Shown piece after piece: positions 21,101-32,529 of a stretch of 64,000 nucleotides of DNA. The stretch is taken from assembly GCF_003284585.1 (NCBI RefSeq), contig NZ_QKRX01000011.1, positions 62,001 to 126,000 of the forward strand. The letters run 5' to 3'. Position 1 is the stretch's first letter; each line of letters opens with the position of its first letter. The stretch is from Nitrincola tibetensis (GTDB lineage Bacteria; Pseudomonadota; Gammaproteobacteria; Pseudomonadales; Balneatricaceae). The position numbers and the translations under genes are program-made. Under the pieces are notes generated by a model. That model worked only from the letters and a program-made list of their open reading frames with translations. It had not been told where the DNA came from and did no database searches.

Positions 21101-21102
21101 GC

Positions 21103-21942
21103 TTACACCTCCTCCGCTGAGCCCAGCTCAGCTGCATCATCATTCAACTGCACTTCTTCAACGGCTTGCGTTTCAGCGCGCAAGTTAGCAATCAAAGGCG
21201 CATAGCCAGTTTCACCCAGCCAGAATTGAATCATGTTAGTAACACCATTCGCCGTCAGAGTTGCACCCGCCAAACCATCAATGCGGTGTTCTGCACCAGC
21301 AACACTCGTATCAACGGAACCTTTCACTACTCGCAACGCAGGCTGTGTGGCTTCAACATTAGGATAAATTTGCTTACCTATCCAAGATGCCTTCCACGAA
21401 GGATTGTCAATTTCTCCACCCAAGCCTGGTGTTTCAGCGTGCTCATAGAAACCCAGCCCAGCAACCGTATTAAGATCGCCTTCTAGAGCTAAGAAGCCAT
21501 ACATTGTTGACCAAAGACCGTAGCCGTACACTGGCAGAATCAGAGTTTCGATACCGCCTGCATCGCTTTCAACCATGTAAACAGGCATCAGGTTTGGCTG
21601 ACGCTTAATGGACGCGATATCCGTGCGACGATCCAAAGCCATCGAACGCGACGGATCACCCGCTGCACGGCGGAAGTCTTCAGCTTCAGGCGCATCAACA
21701 AACTCACCCGTATTGATATCAACAATACGCGTGGTAATTTGACTGAATAACTCATCAACTGTTTTACTCGGATCGGTAATACCCGCCGCTCTGAGTATAT
21801 TCGACTTACGATCTTGATCCATGTTGTACTGCTGCATGGGTTTGAGCAAAACCGCAGCCGCTGACACGACAACCGAGCATACTACGCAGAGTACAACGGC
21901 TACCGTGACTGTCTTTTTAATCGAGTCATTATTAGACGACAT
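21103..21942 (-). CDS. nqrC: Na+-NQR subunit C
   Basis: NqrC carries a covalently bound FMN in the periplasm. I place the start at [10 protein letters not shown] (279 residues). It has GGAGGA upstream inside the end of nqrB and overlaps that gene by 11 bases; the longer ORF to 22014 lacks such a site. One N-terminal transmembrane helix (about 9-29) precedes an FMN-binding domain with the flavinylation motif AGATLT. The flavin would be attached by ApbE, which is not encoded nearby. Confidence 0.94.
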   Translation of the reverse strand: MSSNNDSIKKTVTVAVVLCVVCSVVVSAAAVLLKPMQQYNMDQDRKSNILRAAGITDPSKTVDELFSQITTRIVDINTGEFVDAPEAEDFRRAAGDPSRSMALDRRTDIASIKRQPNLMPVYMVESDAGGIETLILPVYGYGLWSTMYGFLALEGDLNTVAGLGFYEHAETPGLGGEIDNPSWKASWIGKQIYPNVEATQPALRVVKGSVDTSVAGAEHRIDGLAGATLTANGVTNMIQFWLGETGYAPLIANLRAETQAVEEVQLNDDAAELGSAEEV

Positions 21943-23140
21943 TGCGTAACATCCTCCGCTTGATATTCGCTTGAACAACAAAGTTGTCAATGAGCGGTGC
22001 AAACAGGTTGGCAAACAGAATGGCTAGCATTATCCCCTCTGGGAATGCTGGGTTGACGACGCGAATCAAGATGGTCATCACACCAATCAGAGCACCAAAC
22101 ACCCACTTGCCTGTATTGGTCATTGAAGCTGAAACAGGGTCGGTTGCCATAAAGAACATACCAAACGCCAAGCCGCCAATAACAAAGTGCCACCAGAAAG
22201 GAACACCAAACATGGGGTTAGTATCAGACCCGATAACATTAAACAGCAAAGTGGTACCAATCACACCCAGTGCAACGCCCGCAACAATTCGCCAGGCCGC
22301 TATCTTGGCGTACATTATAATGGCACCGCCAATCATAATCGCCAGAGTCGATACCTCACCCACAGAGCCTTGAACCGTGCCTATGAATGCGCTGAACCAA
22401 CTGATATCAGTTGCTAAAATTGCATCCACACCACCCATTGCAGCAAGACCTAAGGGTGTCGCTCCAGAGAAGCCATCAACCGCCGTCCAGATTGCATCAC
22501 CTGATATTTGTGCAGGATACGCAAAGTAAAGGAACGCACGACCTGTCAGCGCAGGGTTTAGGAAGTTTTTACCTGTACCGCCAAACACTTCCTTACCAAT
22601 GACCACACCGAAGGTGATACCTAAGGCGACCTGCCATAAGGGTATGGTTGCGGGAAGGATGAGTGAGAAAAGTATGGAGGTCACGAAGAAACCTTCGTTC
22701 ACTTCATGCCCACGCTTCATGGCAAACAGAACTTCCCAGAAGCCACCCACTATAAAGGTGACTGCATAGATTGGCAGCCAGTACGCGGCACCGTGCAGGA
22801 TATTATCCCAAACACTGCTGGCATCGTAGCTTGTCAGGGCTGAGAGGATCGCTCCACGCCAGCCTGGCGCTGCTGTGATTCCCAAATCAGCCATCGCCGT
22901 GTTGGCTTGTAAACCCACACTATAAAGGCCGAAGAAAATAGCTGGAAACGTACACATCCACACAAGAATCATCATGCGTTTCAGGTCGACCGCATCACGG
23001 ACGTGAGCGCCAGCGCGTGTCACTTGCCCTGGTGTATAAAAAATTGTATCAACGGCTTCGTAAAGCGCATACCATTTTTCATATTTACCGCCTTTGTGAA
23101 AATGCGGTTCCATTTTATCGAGAACAGTTCTTAAACTCAT
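21932..23140 (-). CDS. nqrB: Na+-NQR subunit B
   Basis: NqrB is the 402-residue membrane subunit that holds a covalent FMN, riboflavin and the quinone site, and forms most of the sodium path. The flavinylation site is visible as [10 protein letters not shown], and about ten hydrophobic helices span the sequence. Length matches Vibrio NqrB. It starts 11 bp after nqrA. Confidence 0.97.
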   Translation of the reverse strand: MSLRTVLDKMEPHFHKGGKYEKWYALYEAVDTIFYTPGQVTRAGAHVRDAVDLKRMMILVWMCTFPAIFFGLYSVGLQANTAMADLGITAAPGWRGAILSALTSYDASSVWDNILHGAAYWLPIYAVTFIVGGFWEVLFAMKRGHEVNEGFFVTSILFSLILPATIPLWQVALGITFGVVIGKEVFGGTGKNFLNPALTGRAFLYFAYPAQISGDAIWTAVDGFSGATPLGLAAMGGVDAILATDISWFSAFIGTVQGSVGEVSTLAIMIGGAIIMYAKIAAWRIVAGVALGVIGTTLLFNVIGSDTNPMFGVPFWWHFVIGGLAFGMFFMATDPVSASMTNTGKWVFGALIGVMTILIRVVNPAFPEGIMLAILFANLFAPLIDNFVVQANIKRRMLRNVV

Positions 23141-23151
23141 GACAGCCTCTC

Positions 23152-24847
<1,696 letters not shown>

Positions 24848-26284
24848 CTAAGCTTCAACTGGGAAGGTTTTCAATGTGCACTGGCAAATATGCTGTGCCA
24901 TACGAATAACCTGGCAGCTGTAACCGTATTCGTTATCGTACCACACGTAAAGTACGCAACGATTGCCTTCGGCTATGGTAGCAAGCGCATCGACAACACC
25001 AGCCGCACGCGAACCAACAAAATCAGTTGAAACAGCTTCTGGTGAGTTGCTGTAATCAACTTGCTTTTGCAAGCTTGAATGCAGAGCAATATAGCGCAGA
25101 TAGTCATTCAACTCGTCACGGTTGGTTTCAGACTTCAAGTTCAGGTTAAGAATCGCCATCGACACATTCGGAGTGGGTACACGAATAGCGTTGCCGGTCA
25201 ACTTACCTTCAAGCTCAGGCAAGGCTTTCGCAACCGCTTTGGCAGCACCTGTTTCAGTCAAAACCATATTAAGCGCAGCAGCACGACCACGACGGCTACC
25301 TTTATGGTAGTTATCAATTAAATTTTGATCGTTGGTATATGAATGAACAGTTTCCACATGGCCATTCTCGATACCATATTTATCCTGAAGCGATTTTAAG
25401 ACAGGAACAATCGCATTTGTTGTGCAGGATGCAGCAGACAGAATCGTATCTTCTGGTACGATATCACCGTGGTTAACGCCCATCACAACGTTTTTCATAT
25501 TTTTGCCAGGTGCTGTCAGAAGAACCTTAGCAGCCCCTTTTGCCTGCAAATGGCGCGACATTGCCTCAGCATCACGGAACATACCCGTGTTATCGATAAC
25601 CAACGCATTGTCGATACCATAAGCCGTGTAATCGATATCTTCAGGCTTATCTGCGAAGATCACCTGAATAGAGACACCATTGGCAACAATGGCCTGGTTC
25701 TCTTCATCGACGTGAATCGTCCCTTTGAAAGAGCCATGGACAGAGTCACGACGCAATAGGCTTGCACGCTTTTCAAGATCATTATCCGCTTTACCCTTGC
25801 GCACAACAATCGCACGCAATCTTAAGCTGTGACCAACACCCGCACGATCAACCAATTGGCGCGTCAAAATACGACCTATGCGACCAAAACCATACAGAAC
25901 CACGTCTGTTGGATTACGGTCATCCGCAGGGCCTGTCGTCACTGCGAGCTCGTCTGATACAAACTGTTTCAGATCACGCCCTTGCGCATCAGCACGATAC
26001 TTAATGGCTAATTTAGCAATGTCAATATGGGCATTATGAACATCCAGTTCACTTACGATCTCAAGCACAGGAAAGGTGTCAACAACTGACAGCTCTTCAC
26101 CCTCTACTTGACGTACAAAGCGGTGTGCCTTGATGATGTCAATGACAGAGCGTTTAACGATCACACGACCGTAAACAGATATTTCTACATTGCGTTCACG
26201 ATACATACGGCCGATCAGTGGGATCATTGCCTCTGTAATAGACTCACGCGCATTCCAGTCCGCTAAAATCAGTTCTTGGCTCAC
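24848..26284 (-). CDS. gap: Glyceraldehyde-3-phosphate dehydrogenase, long form
   Basis: The 478-residue protein is about 140 residues longer than standard GapA. The C-terminal part is a full phosphorylating GAPDH: NAD-binding YGFGRIGRILTR, the catalytic Cys in ASCTTNAIVPVL (about residue 287), the His segment HVETVHSYTNDQNLID, and WYDNEYGYSCQV near the end. The N-terminal extension is hydrophilic and lacks a recognised domain. This long form occurs next to mfd in Pseudomonas, as here. Whether it acts in glycolysis or gluconeogenesis is not visible in the sequence. Confidence 0.9.
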   Translation of the reverse strand: MSQELILADWNARESITEAMIPLIGRMYRERNVEISVYGRVIVKRSVIDIIKAHRFVRQVEGEELSVVDTFPVLEIVSELDVHNAHIDIAKLAIKYRADAQGRDLKQFVSDELAVTTGPADDRNPTDVVLYGFGRIGRILTRQLVDRAGVGHSLRLRAIVVRKGKADNDLEKRASLLRRDSVHGSFKGTIHVDEENQAIVANGVSIQVIFADKPEDIDYTAYGIDNALVIDNTGMFRDAEAMSRHLQAKGAAKVLLTAPGKNMKNVVMGVNHGDIVPEDTILSAASCTTNAIVPVLKSLQDKYGIENGHVETVHSYTNDQNLIDNYHKGSRRGRAAALNMVLTETGAAKAVAKALPELEGKLTGNAIRVPTPNVSMAILNLNLKSETNRDELNDYLRYIALHSSLQKQVDYSNSPEAVSTDFVGSRAAGVVDALATIAEGNRCVLYVWYDNEYGYSCQVIRMAQHICQCTLKTFPVEA

Positions 26285-26325
26285 AGTTCACTCCGAAATT
26301 GTAAAGGCTCAATTTGCGTGCGCGC

Positions 26326-26354
26326 ATTATCCCCATTTCTTTCCTTCGGATCAA
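26326..26354 (-). promoter_or_regulatory. Sigma-70 promoter for gap
   Basis: On the minus strand TTGATC (26354-26349), a 17-bp spacer and GATAAT (26331-26326) lie about 40 bp ahead of the gap start. Spacing is ideal. Confidence 0.6.
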
Positions 26355-26526
26355 ACGAAGATGGATAGACTTTCGTCCGAACAAGCCGCAAGATTAGACT
26401 ATGAATGAACCCAATGTAGATTATTTACGTATTTTTATTTTTTAGATTTTCTAATCTTGCCTTAGTTAACTGAGAAGTAATATTCAAACTGGCAAGTTTA
26501 GTTTGACCCTTTTAAGGAGATCCATT

Positions 26527-29500
26527 TTGCTGGCAACCTTTTCGCATCCCTTGCCTCACAGTGCAGGCGATATAAAGCGGCTTGGACAAGTCTGTGGTAG
26601 CAGCACAGGACTAATCCTGCAACAACTCTCGTCTAGGCATACTCAGGGGCCTATTCTGATGATCTGCCGCGATAATGAGATGGCGCTTCGTATTCGTCAA
26701 GAAACGGAATTTTTTTCTGGCACATCCGACAATATTTTATTTTTTCCTGACTGGGAAACACTTCCTTACGATAATTTTTCACCTCACCAAGACATTATTT
26801 CACAGCGAATCGAAACGCTTTATCGACTACCCAGCTTAAAACGGGGCATTCTGATCGTCCCCATCTCCACCCTAATGCAACGCATCGCGCCAGAGAACTT
26901 CATTACTGGCCACAGCCTTCATCTTGAAAAAAACCAGCAACTAGACCCGGAAATACTTCGTCATCAACTGATTGCCGCAGGCTACCAAGCCGTCAATACC
27001 GTGTATGAACATGGGGAGTTTGCTGTTCGTGGTGCCATCATTGATATTTTTCCCATGGGCAGCGACACTCCATTTCGTATCGAATTATTAGATGATGAAA
27101 TTGATACACTACGAACGTTTGAACCCGACTCGCAACGCTCAATTGAACATATTGAGCGCATCCGTTTACTTCCAGCCAAAGAATTTCCATTTAATACAGA
27201 CTCAATACGCCAATTTAAGCAACGTTGGCGCGAACGGTTTGATGTAGACTTTACTCTTTGCCCTGTATATAGAGATGTATCTGATGGTGTGACACCTGCT
27301 GGCATCGAATACCATTTACCCTTATTCTTCGAAACCTTGGCAACACTATTTAACTACCTGCCCTCCACGACACTAATTGTTGAAGAGGCTGGTGTCTTTG
27401 AGGCAGCGCAGCATTTCAAAAAGGAAATTGATGTCCGCTACGAAGAGCGTGCCTATGACACTCGCCGCCCACTCCACTCTCCACAGGAACTCTATTTACT
27501 ACCAGATGATTTATTTGGCACATTAAACAACTACCCTCGCATTCGTATTCAAGAAGCCGCTGAAACCCTTAAACCAGGGCGTGACAATTTACCCTGCGTC
27601 GCTCCGGTCGACCTAACCTCCGTTCATGGCAGCGAATCTCCTCTTGAAAAGCTAATCGAGCTGATGAAGCATGATCCAACACCAATTCTTCTTTGCGCAG
27701 AATCCGCAGGCCGACGAGAAGCACTATCGGATCTATTGCGTCGCAGCCAACTCAAAGCCAAAGAGTTTGACTCTTGGGATGCTTTTTGTGCTGCACCGGC
27801 TCCCTTAGGATTAACGGTATTTCCACTGGATCGTGGCATTTCCATCCCAGATGTTCTGCATTTAGTCACCGAGACTCAGTTATTTGGCCGCCAGATTTTC
27901 CAGAGGCGACGCCGTCAACGCGAAAAAGACCAATCCGACCAAGCCATACGACATCTGTCTGAGTTGACCGAAGGCGCCCCTGTTGTGCATATCGACCATG
28001 GTGTTGGTCGCTATCGTGGATTGCAAAGCATCTCGGTTGAAGGTCAGATCAACGAATTTCTAACACTGGAATATGCCAATGAAGCCAAACTCTATGTCCC
28101 GGTTTCATCCTTGCAGCTAATTAGCCGCTACACTGGCGCCAGCGATGACGTAGCCCCTCTGCATCGCTTAGGAACTGAGCAATGGAGCAAGGCTCGCCAA
28201 AAAGCAGCTGAAAAAGTTCGAGATACCGCTGCCGAACTGCTCGATATTTACGCGAGACGTGATGCGCGAGAAGGATTTTCATTCGAGTTTCCAGAAAAGG
28301 ATTATGCTCGGTTTGCGGCCACCTTCCCCTTTGAGGAAACACCGGATCAATTCAATGCGATTGAAGCCGTTATTCGCGATATGCGCGCCTCTAAACCAAT
28401 GGATCGTTTGGTGTGCGGGGATGTTGGATTCGGTAAAACAGAAGTGGCTATGCGCGCCGCATTCATTGCAGCTCAATCGGGCAAGCAAGTTGCCGTTCTA
28501 GTGCCAACAACTCTACTGGCTCAACAGCACTATGATAATTTTTGTGACCGCTTTGCGGACTGGCCCGTCAATGTTGAGTTGATCTCTCGTTTTCGTAGCG
28601 CGAAACAGCAAACGCTTATCGCCAAGCAGTTGGCTGAGGGGCAGGTTGACATTTTAATTGGCACCCACAAGCTCATTCAAGGCAGCTTAAGTTTTAAAAA
28701 CCTAGGTCTGTTAATCATCGACGAAGAACACCGCTTTGGTGTTCAACAAAAAGAGAAAATAAAAGCATTACGTGCAGAAGTCGACATTTTGACACTGACG
28801 GCGACCCCTATTCCCAGAACGCTCAATATGGCAATGTCAGGTATGCGCGATCTGTCGATCATTGCCACACCGCCTGCTCGCCGCCTCTCAGTGAAAACCT
28901 TTGTGCGCCAATCAGACCCTGCACTACTCAAAGAAGCCATTTTGCGTGAACTACTAAGGGGTGGGCAGGTTTACTACCTTCACAATGAAGTAAAAACCAT
29001 CGAAAAAGTGGCTGCGGAACTGGATGCTATGGTTCCCGAAGCGCGAGTTGCCGTTGGTCATGGCCAAATGCGTGAACGAGAGCTTGAGCAAGTGATGAGT
29101 GATTTTTATCACAAACGTTTTAACTTACTGGTGTGTACAACCATCATTGAAACAGGTATCGACATCCCTAATGCCAACACCATTATTATTGAACGGGCGG
29201 ATAAGTTTGGCTTAGCACAATTGCATCAACTTCGAGGACGCGTCGGTCGCTCGCATCACCAAGCTTACGCCTATTTGATGACGCCAGACCCACGTAATAT
29301 GACAGAGGATGCCAAAAAACGCCTTGAAGCCATTAGCGAAGCCTCAACATTAGGCGCAGGCTTCACTCTCGCAACCCATGACCTTGAAATCAGAGGTGCT
29401 GGCGAGCTACTCGGGGAAGAGCAAAGCGGCCAAATGCAAACGATAGGCTTTGGCCTTTACATGGAAATGCTTGAGCAAGCCGTACAAATGATCCGTGAAG

Positions 29501-29970
29501 GCAAAACACCTAACATGGATAAACCGCTTCGACATGGCTGCGAAGTCAATTTAAATCTATCGGCCATCATTCCTGATGAATACTTACCTGATGTACATAA
29601 CCGTTTGATGCTTTACAAACGAATTTCAAATGCAAAGGACGCCAATCAACTGCACGAAATACAAGTGGAAATGATTGACCGCTTCGGACTTCTCCCAGAA
29701 CCAACAAAACATCTGATTCGTCAAACAGAACTGAAATTGCGCGCCGAAAAACTAGGGATTTTAAAGCTTGAGGCAGGTGCAAAAGGTGGCAAGATTGAAT
29801 TTGAGGCCGAACCGAAAGTCGAACCAATGAAGCTAATCAACATGATTCAACGCCAACCGAAGGTGTTCAAGCTAGACGGCTCATCAGGACTGCGCTTCAC
29901 CTTAGCCATGAATTCAGTGGAAGAGCGCTTCAAGCACTTGGAGGCATTAATTGAGCATTTAGGGGAGTGA
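26527..29970 (+). CDS. mfd: Transcription-repair coupling factor Mfd
   Basis: Mfd releases RNA polymerase stalled at DNA lesions and recruits UvrA. I place the start at a TTG at 26527, because AAGGAG (26514-26519) stands seven bases before it; an upstream TTG at 26503 would place that site inside the gene. This gives 1147 residues. Domains in order are the UvrB-like damage-recognition region, a polymerase-interacting domain (HIDHGVGRYRGL, about 485-560), and the translocase with Walker A CGDVGFGKTEVAMR, IIDEEHRFG and RGRVGRSHHQAYAY. A C-terminal TRCF domain follows. All parts are intact. Confidence 0.96.
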   Translation: MLATFSHPLPHSAGDIKRLGQVCGSSTGLILQQLSSRHTQGPILMICRDNEMALRIRQETEFFSGTSDNILFFPDWETLPYDNFSPHQDIISQRIETLYRLPSLKRGILIVPISTLMQRIAPENFITGHSLHLEKNQQLDPEILRHQLIAAGYQAVNTVYEHGEFAVRGAIIDIFPMGSDTPFRIELLDDEIDTLRTFEPDSQRSIEHIERIRLLPAKEFPFNTDSIRQFKQRWRERFDVDFTLCPVYRDVSDGVTPAGIEYHLPLFFETLATLFNYLPSTTLIVEEAGVFEAAQHFKKEIDVRYEERAYDTRRPLHSPQELYLLPDDLFGTLNNYPRIRIQEAAETLKPGRDNLPCVAPVDLTSVHGSESPLEKLIELMKHDPTPILLCAESAGRREALSDLLRRSQLKAKEFDSWDAFCAAPAPLGLTVFPLDRGISIPDVLHLVTETQLFGRQIFQRRRRQREKDQSDQAIRHLSELTEGAPVVHIDHGVGRYRGLQSISVEGQINEFLTLEYANEAKLYVPVSSLQLISRYTGASDDVAPLHRLGTEQWSKARQKAAEKVRDTAAELLDIYARRDAREGFSFEFPEKDYARFAATFPFEETPDQFNAIEAVIRDMRASKPMDRLVCGDVGFGKTEVAMRAAFIAAQSGKQVAVLVPTTLLAQQHYDNFCDRFADWPVNVELISRFRSAKQQTLIAKQLAEGQVDILIGTHKLIQGSLSFKNLGLLIIDEEHRFGVQQKEKIKALRAEVDILTLTATPIPRTLNMAMSGMRDLSIIATPPARRLSVKTFVRQSDPALLKEAILRELLRGGQVYYLHNEVKTIEKVAAELDAMVPEARVAVGHGQMRERELEQVMSDFYHKRFNLLVCTTIIETGIDIPNANTIIIERADKFGLAQLHQLRGRVGRSHHQAYAYLMTPDPRNMTEDAKKRLEAISEASTLGAGFTLATHDLEIRGAGELLGEEQSGQMQTIGFGLYMEMLEQAVQMIREGKTPNMDKPLRHGCEVNLNLSAIIPDEYLPDVHNRLMLYKRISNAKDANQLHEIQVEMIDRFGLLPEPTKHLIRQTELKLRAEKLGILKLEAGAKGGKIEFEAEPKVEPMKLINMIQRQPKVFKLDGSSGLRFTLAMNSVEERFKHLEALIEHLGE

Positions 29971-30008
29971 CACACCCCCCATGGCTCGCAGTGGGGATTA
30001 GAGAGCAG

Positions 30009-30042
30009 GTGTTCAGCAACTGATACATGCTGAACACTTTTT
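30009..30042 (+). terminator. Intrinsic terminator of mfd
   Basis: A perfect 9-bp stem GTGTTCAGC (30009-30017) and GCTGAACAC (30029-30037), an 11-base loop, then TTTTT. Confidence 0.9.
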
Positions 30043-30050
30043 CTTAGCAC

Positions 30051-30866
30051 TTAACGGAGTGAGAACTGATCTGCATCCTGCCAAGCTGGGAAGGCTTCAC
30101 GAAAAGACTGTAACGCACCCAAAGACAATGTGCAGGTTTCAATAAACGCTGTGTTTTGTGGGTGATCGCACAGGATGTCTCCTTTAAAATCAACACACAG
30201 AGAGTCACCTGAGTATTGGTTCCCTTTCGCATCTTCACCGACTCGATTCACACCCACAACATAGGCTAAGTTTTCAACAGCACGTGCACGCAGCAACACT
30301 CGCCAAGGTGTGCGTCTAGGCGCGGGCCAGTTCGCGACACAGACTATCACATCATACTCAGTGGCGGCATCTGCCACGGGCTGTTGTCTCATCCAAACGG
30401 GAAAACGTAAATCGTAACAAACACTCAAGAGTACTTTGAACCCTTTGACCTCAACGACAATTCGCTCCTGCCCCATCGCATAACGCAGATGCTCACCCGC
30501 CATTCTAAAAAGATGGCGTTTATCATAGATCTGCATGTCTCCGGAAGGCAGCGCCCAAACCAAACGGTTATAGCACTCCCCCTTGTCTTTAATGGCAACA
30601 CTGCCAGTGACAATACACTTACGTTTTTGTGCCTGCGATAACATCCAATCTGTCACAGGACTACTCCCCCAATTCTCAGCCATTTGCTGCGAATTCATGG
30701 TAAAGCCAGTGGCAAACATTTCTGGCAAAAGGATCAAATCAGTTTCTTCAGCACCCAAATCACCCAAAAGCCTATCGATATGAGCACAATTAGTGGCTGG
30801 ATCTTCCCAACGCAAATCACACTGAACGAGGGTCACACGTAGATCATTTGAAGTGTCCAATGACAT
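30051..30866 (-). CDS. Omega-amidase of the nitrilase family (YafV-like)
   Basis: A 271-residue C-N hydrolase. The catalytic triad is visible: Glu in LLPEMFATGFTM, Lys in YDKRHLFRMAGEH and Cys in LSVCYDLRFPVW. The Cys and Lys contexts match the YafV/Nit2 group, which hydrolyses alpha-ketoglutaramate and alpha-ketosuccinamate and so recycles keto acids made by glutamine transamination. The ATG at 30866 is preferred because AGGAGA lies seven bases upstream; a GTG two codons earlier is possible. It starts 10 bp after the cydC stop codon, so it may be cotranscribed with cydDC. Confidence 0.88.
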   Translation of the reverse strand: MSLDTSNDLRVTLVQCDLRWEDPATNCAHIDRLLGDLGAEETDLILLPEMFATGFTMNSQQMAENWGSSPVTDWMLSQAQKRKCIVTGSVAIKDKGECYNRLVWALPSGDMQIYDKRHLFRMAGEHLRYAMGQERIVVEVKGFKVLLSVCYDLRFPVWMRQQPVADAATEYDVIVCVANWPAPRRTPWRVLLRARAVENLAYVVGVNRVGEDAKGNQYSGDSLCVDFKGDILCDHPQNTAFIETCTLSLGALQSFREAFPAWQDADQFSLR

Positions 30867-30876
30867 TGTCACTCTC

Positions 30877-32529
30877 CTAATTCACTGGGGGTCCAATTCG
30901 TACAACTTGATCAAATCTATCTAAAAACAGGTCGTGATGTGTAATCATCAGAAGCGTTTGCTCGGGGCGATAGGTCAATATGACCTCAAGCACTTGCTTC
31001 TCAGTTGCCTCGTCCAACCCTTCAGTTGGCTCATCCAAGATCAAAATAGGTGCCGAACGCAGCAAGGCCCTTGCGACTCCTAATCGCTTACGCTGACCAC
31101 CCGACAACTTACTACCACCTTCACCAACTTCGCGCTGCAACCCTTCAGAACCCAGCATTTCCAGCAACCCCAAGCGCTCCAACACATCTAACATGTCTTG
31201 ATCACTCACGGCTTCGCCTGAGAGCTTTAAGTTATCGCGGACACTCCCAGCAAACAATTGAACAGGCTGAGACAGCACTGAAAACTGAGCCCGCAACTGT
31301 GACTCAGGATAGGCGTGAAGATTGACACCCCCTACCTCAATCTCTCCGGCCTGGGCCTCCCAAAAGCGTGCCAACAAATTAATCAACGAACTCTTGCCAC
31401 TGCCAGTATGGCCCATAATCGCAACTCGCTCCCCAGCGTTAACATGCAAACTAAAGTCGTCAAGAACAGCACGATTATCATAGGCGAAGCTAACCTGCTT
31501 AAAAGAAAAAGCTCCAGGTTCAACCACGGACACCTGCGCGTCAGCAAACTTAATATCAGAGGTTTGCTGAGAAATTTCAAGCAAATTGGCGGCTGACGCT
31601 CGGGTTTTACCTAAAAACTGATAAGCAACGGGTAAAGGAGCGACAGCTTCAAAACTGGCCAGGACACAAAAAATAATTAAAGCCAACCATGCTGGCGCTA
31701 ACACTTCAGCCTGCACCATGTTGACCGCAACAATCAAAGCAAGCAGCGTAGCAACTCCTGCCACCCACGACATCATTCCAGAGGTCAAGCCAGAAATTAA
31801 ACTCATGCGCAATTGTGCATCCGTTAACACTCGCTGTTCCTGCGCAAATTTCTCTTGCTCGGTACTGAGCGCCGAATACACATGCAACTCACTCATCCCC
31901 TGAACATAGGTAATCGCTCGTTGACGCAACTTAGACGTCGCAAAAACCTGCGACTCACCAACACCTGCCGCCAAACGATAACCAATCCACGGAATCACAA
32001 ATCCTGCTACCCACAAAGAAATTAGCAGCAGCAATCCCAATACCGGTGAAATCCACGCCAGAAAGCCTGCGACTAAAACGGATGTGATCAATGCAATCAA
32101 GGTGGGGGATATCACTCTTAAATACAAATTATCGAGTGAATTAATATCTGAAATAATACGATTTAATAAATCCGAGGAACGATATTGTTTCAAACGTGCT
32201 GGATTAAGTGGCTCTAAGTGCTGATAAAACCAAACACGCAACTGAGCCAATAATCGAAACGTCGCCTCATGCGTCGCAATCCGTTCGAAATATCGCCCTG
32301 CAGTTCTGACCATAGCAAAGGCCCGAACGCCCGCACCCGGGGTTAAATAATTAAACGCCTGCGCACTAGCAAGAGAGACGCCAGCTAAAGCGGCAGCCGC
32401 AATAAACCAGCCAGACAGGGCCAATAAACCTATGCTAGATAAAAGCGTCAGCAATCCCAAGGTACTGCCCAAAACCACCCAGCCTAGGTGAGGCTTCATT
32501 AAGCGAATAAAGGGTAACAAAGACTTCAT
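30877..32529 (-). CDS. cydC: Cysteine/glutathione ABC exporter subunit CydC
   Basis: CydC pairs with CydD as a heterodimeric ABC exporter that is required for assembly of cytochrome bd oxidase and periplasmic c-type cytochromes. The 550-residue protein has six membrane helices in its N-terminal half, including LLALSGWFIAAAALAG, which is typical of CydC. The ATPase has Walker A MGHTGSGKSSLI, signature LSGGQRKRLGVARALL and Walker B ILILDEPTEGLD. Its ATG overlaps the cydD stop (ATGA). Confidence 0.94.
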   Translation of the reverse strand: MKSLLPFIRLMKPHLGWVVLGSTLGLLTLLSSIGLLALSGWFIAAAALAGVSLASAQAFNYLTPGAGVRAFAMVRTAGRYFERIATHEATFRLLAQLRVWFYQHLEPLNPARLKQYRSSDLLNRIISDINSLDNLYLRVISPTLIALITSVLVAGFLAWISPVLGLLLLISLWVAGFVIPWIGYRLAAGVGESQVFATSKLRQRAITYVQGMSELHVYSALSTEQEKFAQEQRVLTDAQLRMSLISGLTSGMMSWVAGVATLLALIVAVNMVQAEVLAPAWLALIIFCVLASFEAVAPLPVAYQFLGKTRASAANLLEISQQTSDIKFADAQVSVVEPGAFSFKQVSFAYDNRAVLDDFSLHVNAGERVAIMGHTGSGKSSLINLLARFWEAQAGEIEVGGVNLHAYPESQLRAQFSVLSQPVQLFAGSVRDNLKLSGEAVSDQDMLDVLERLGLLEMLGSEGLQREVGEGGSKLSGGQRKRLGVARALLRSAPILILDEPTEGLDEATEKQVLEVILTYRPEQTLLMITHHDLFLDRFDQVVRIGPPVN

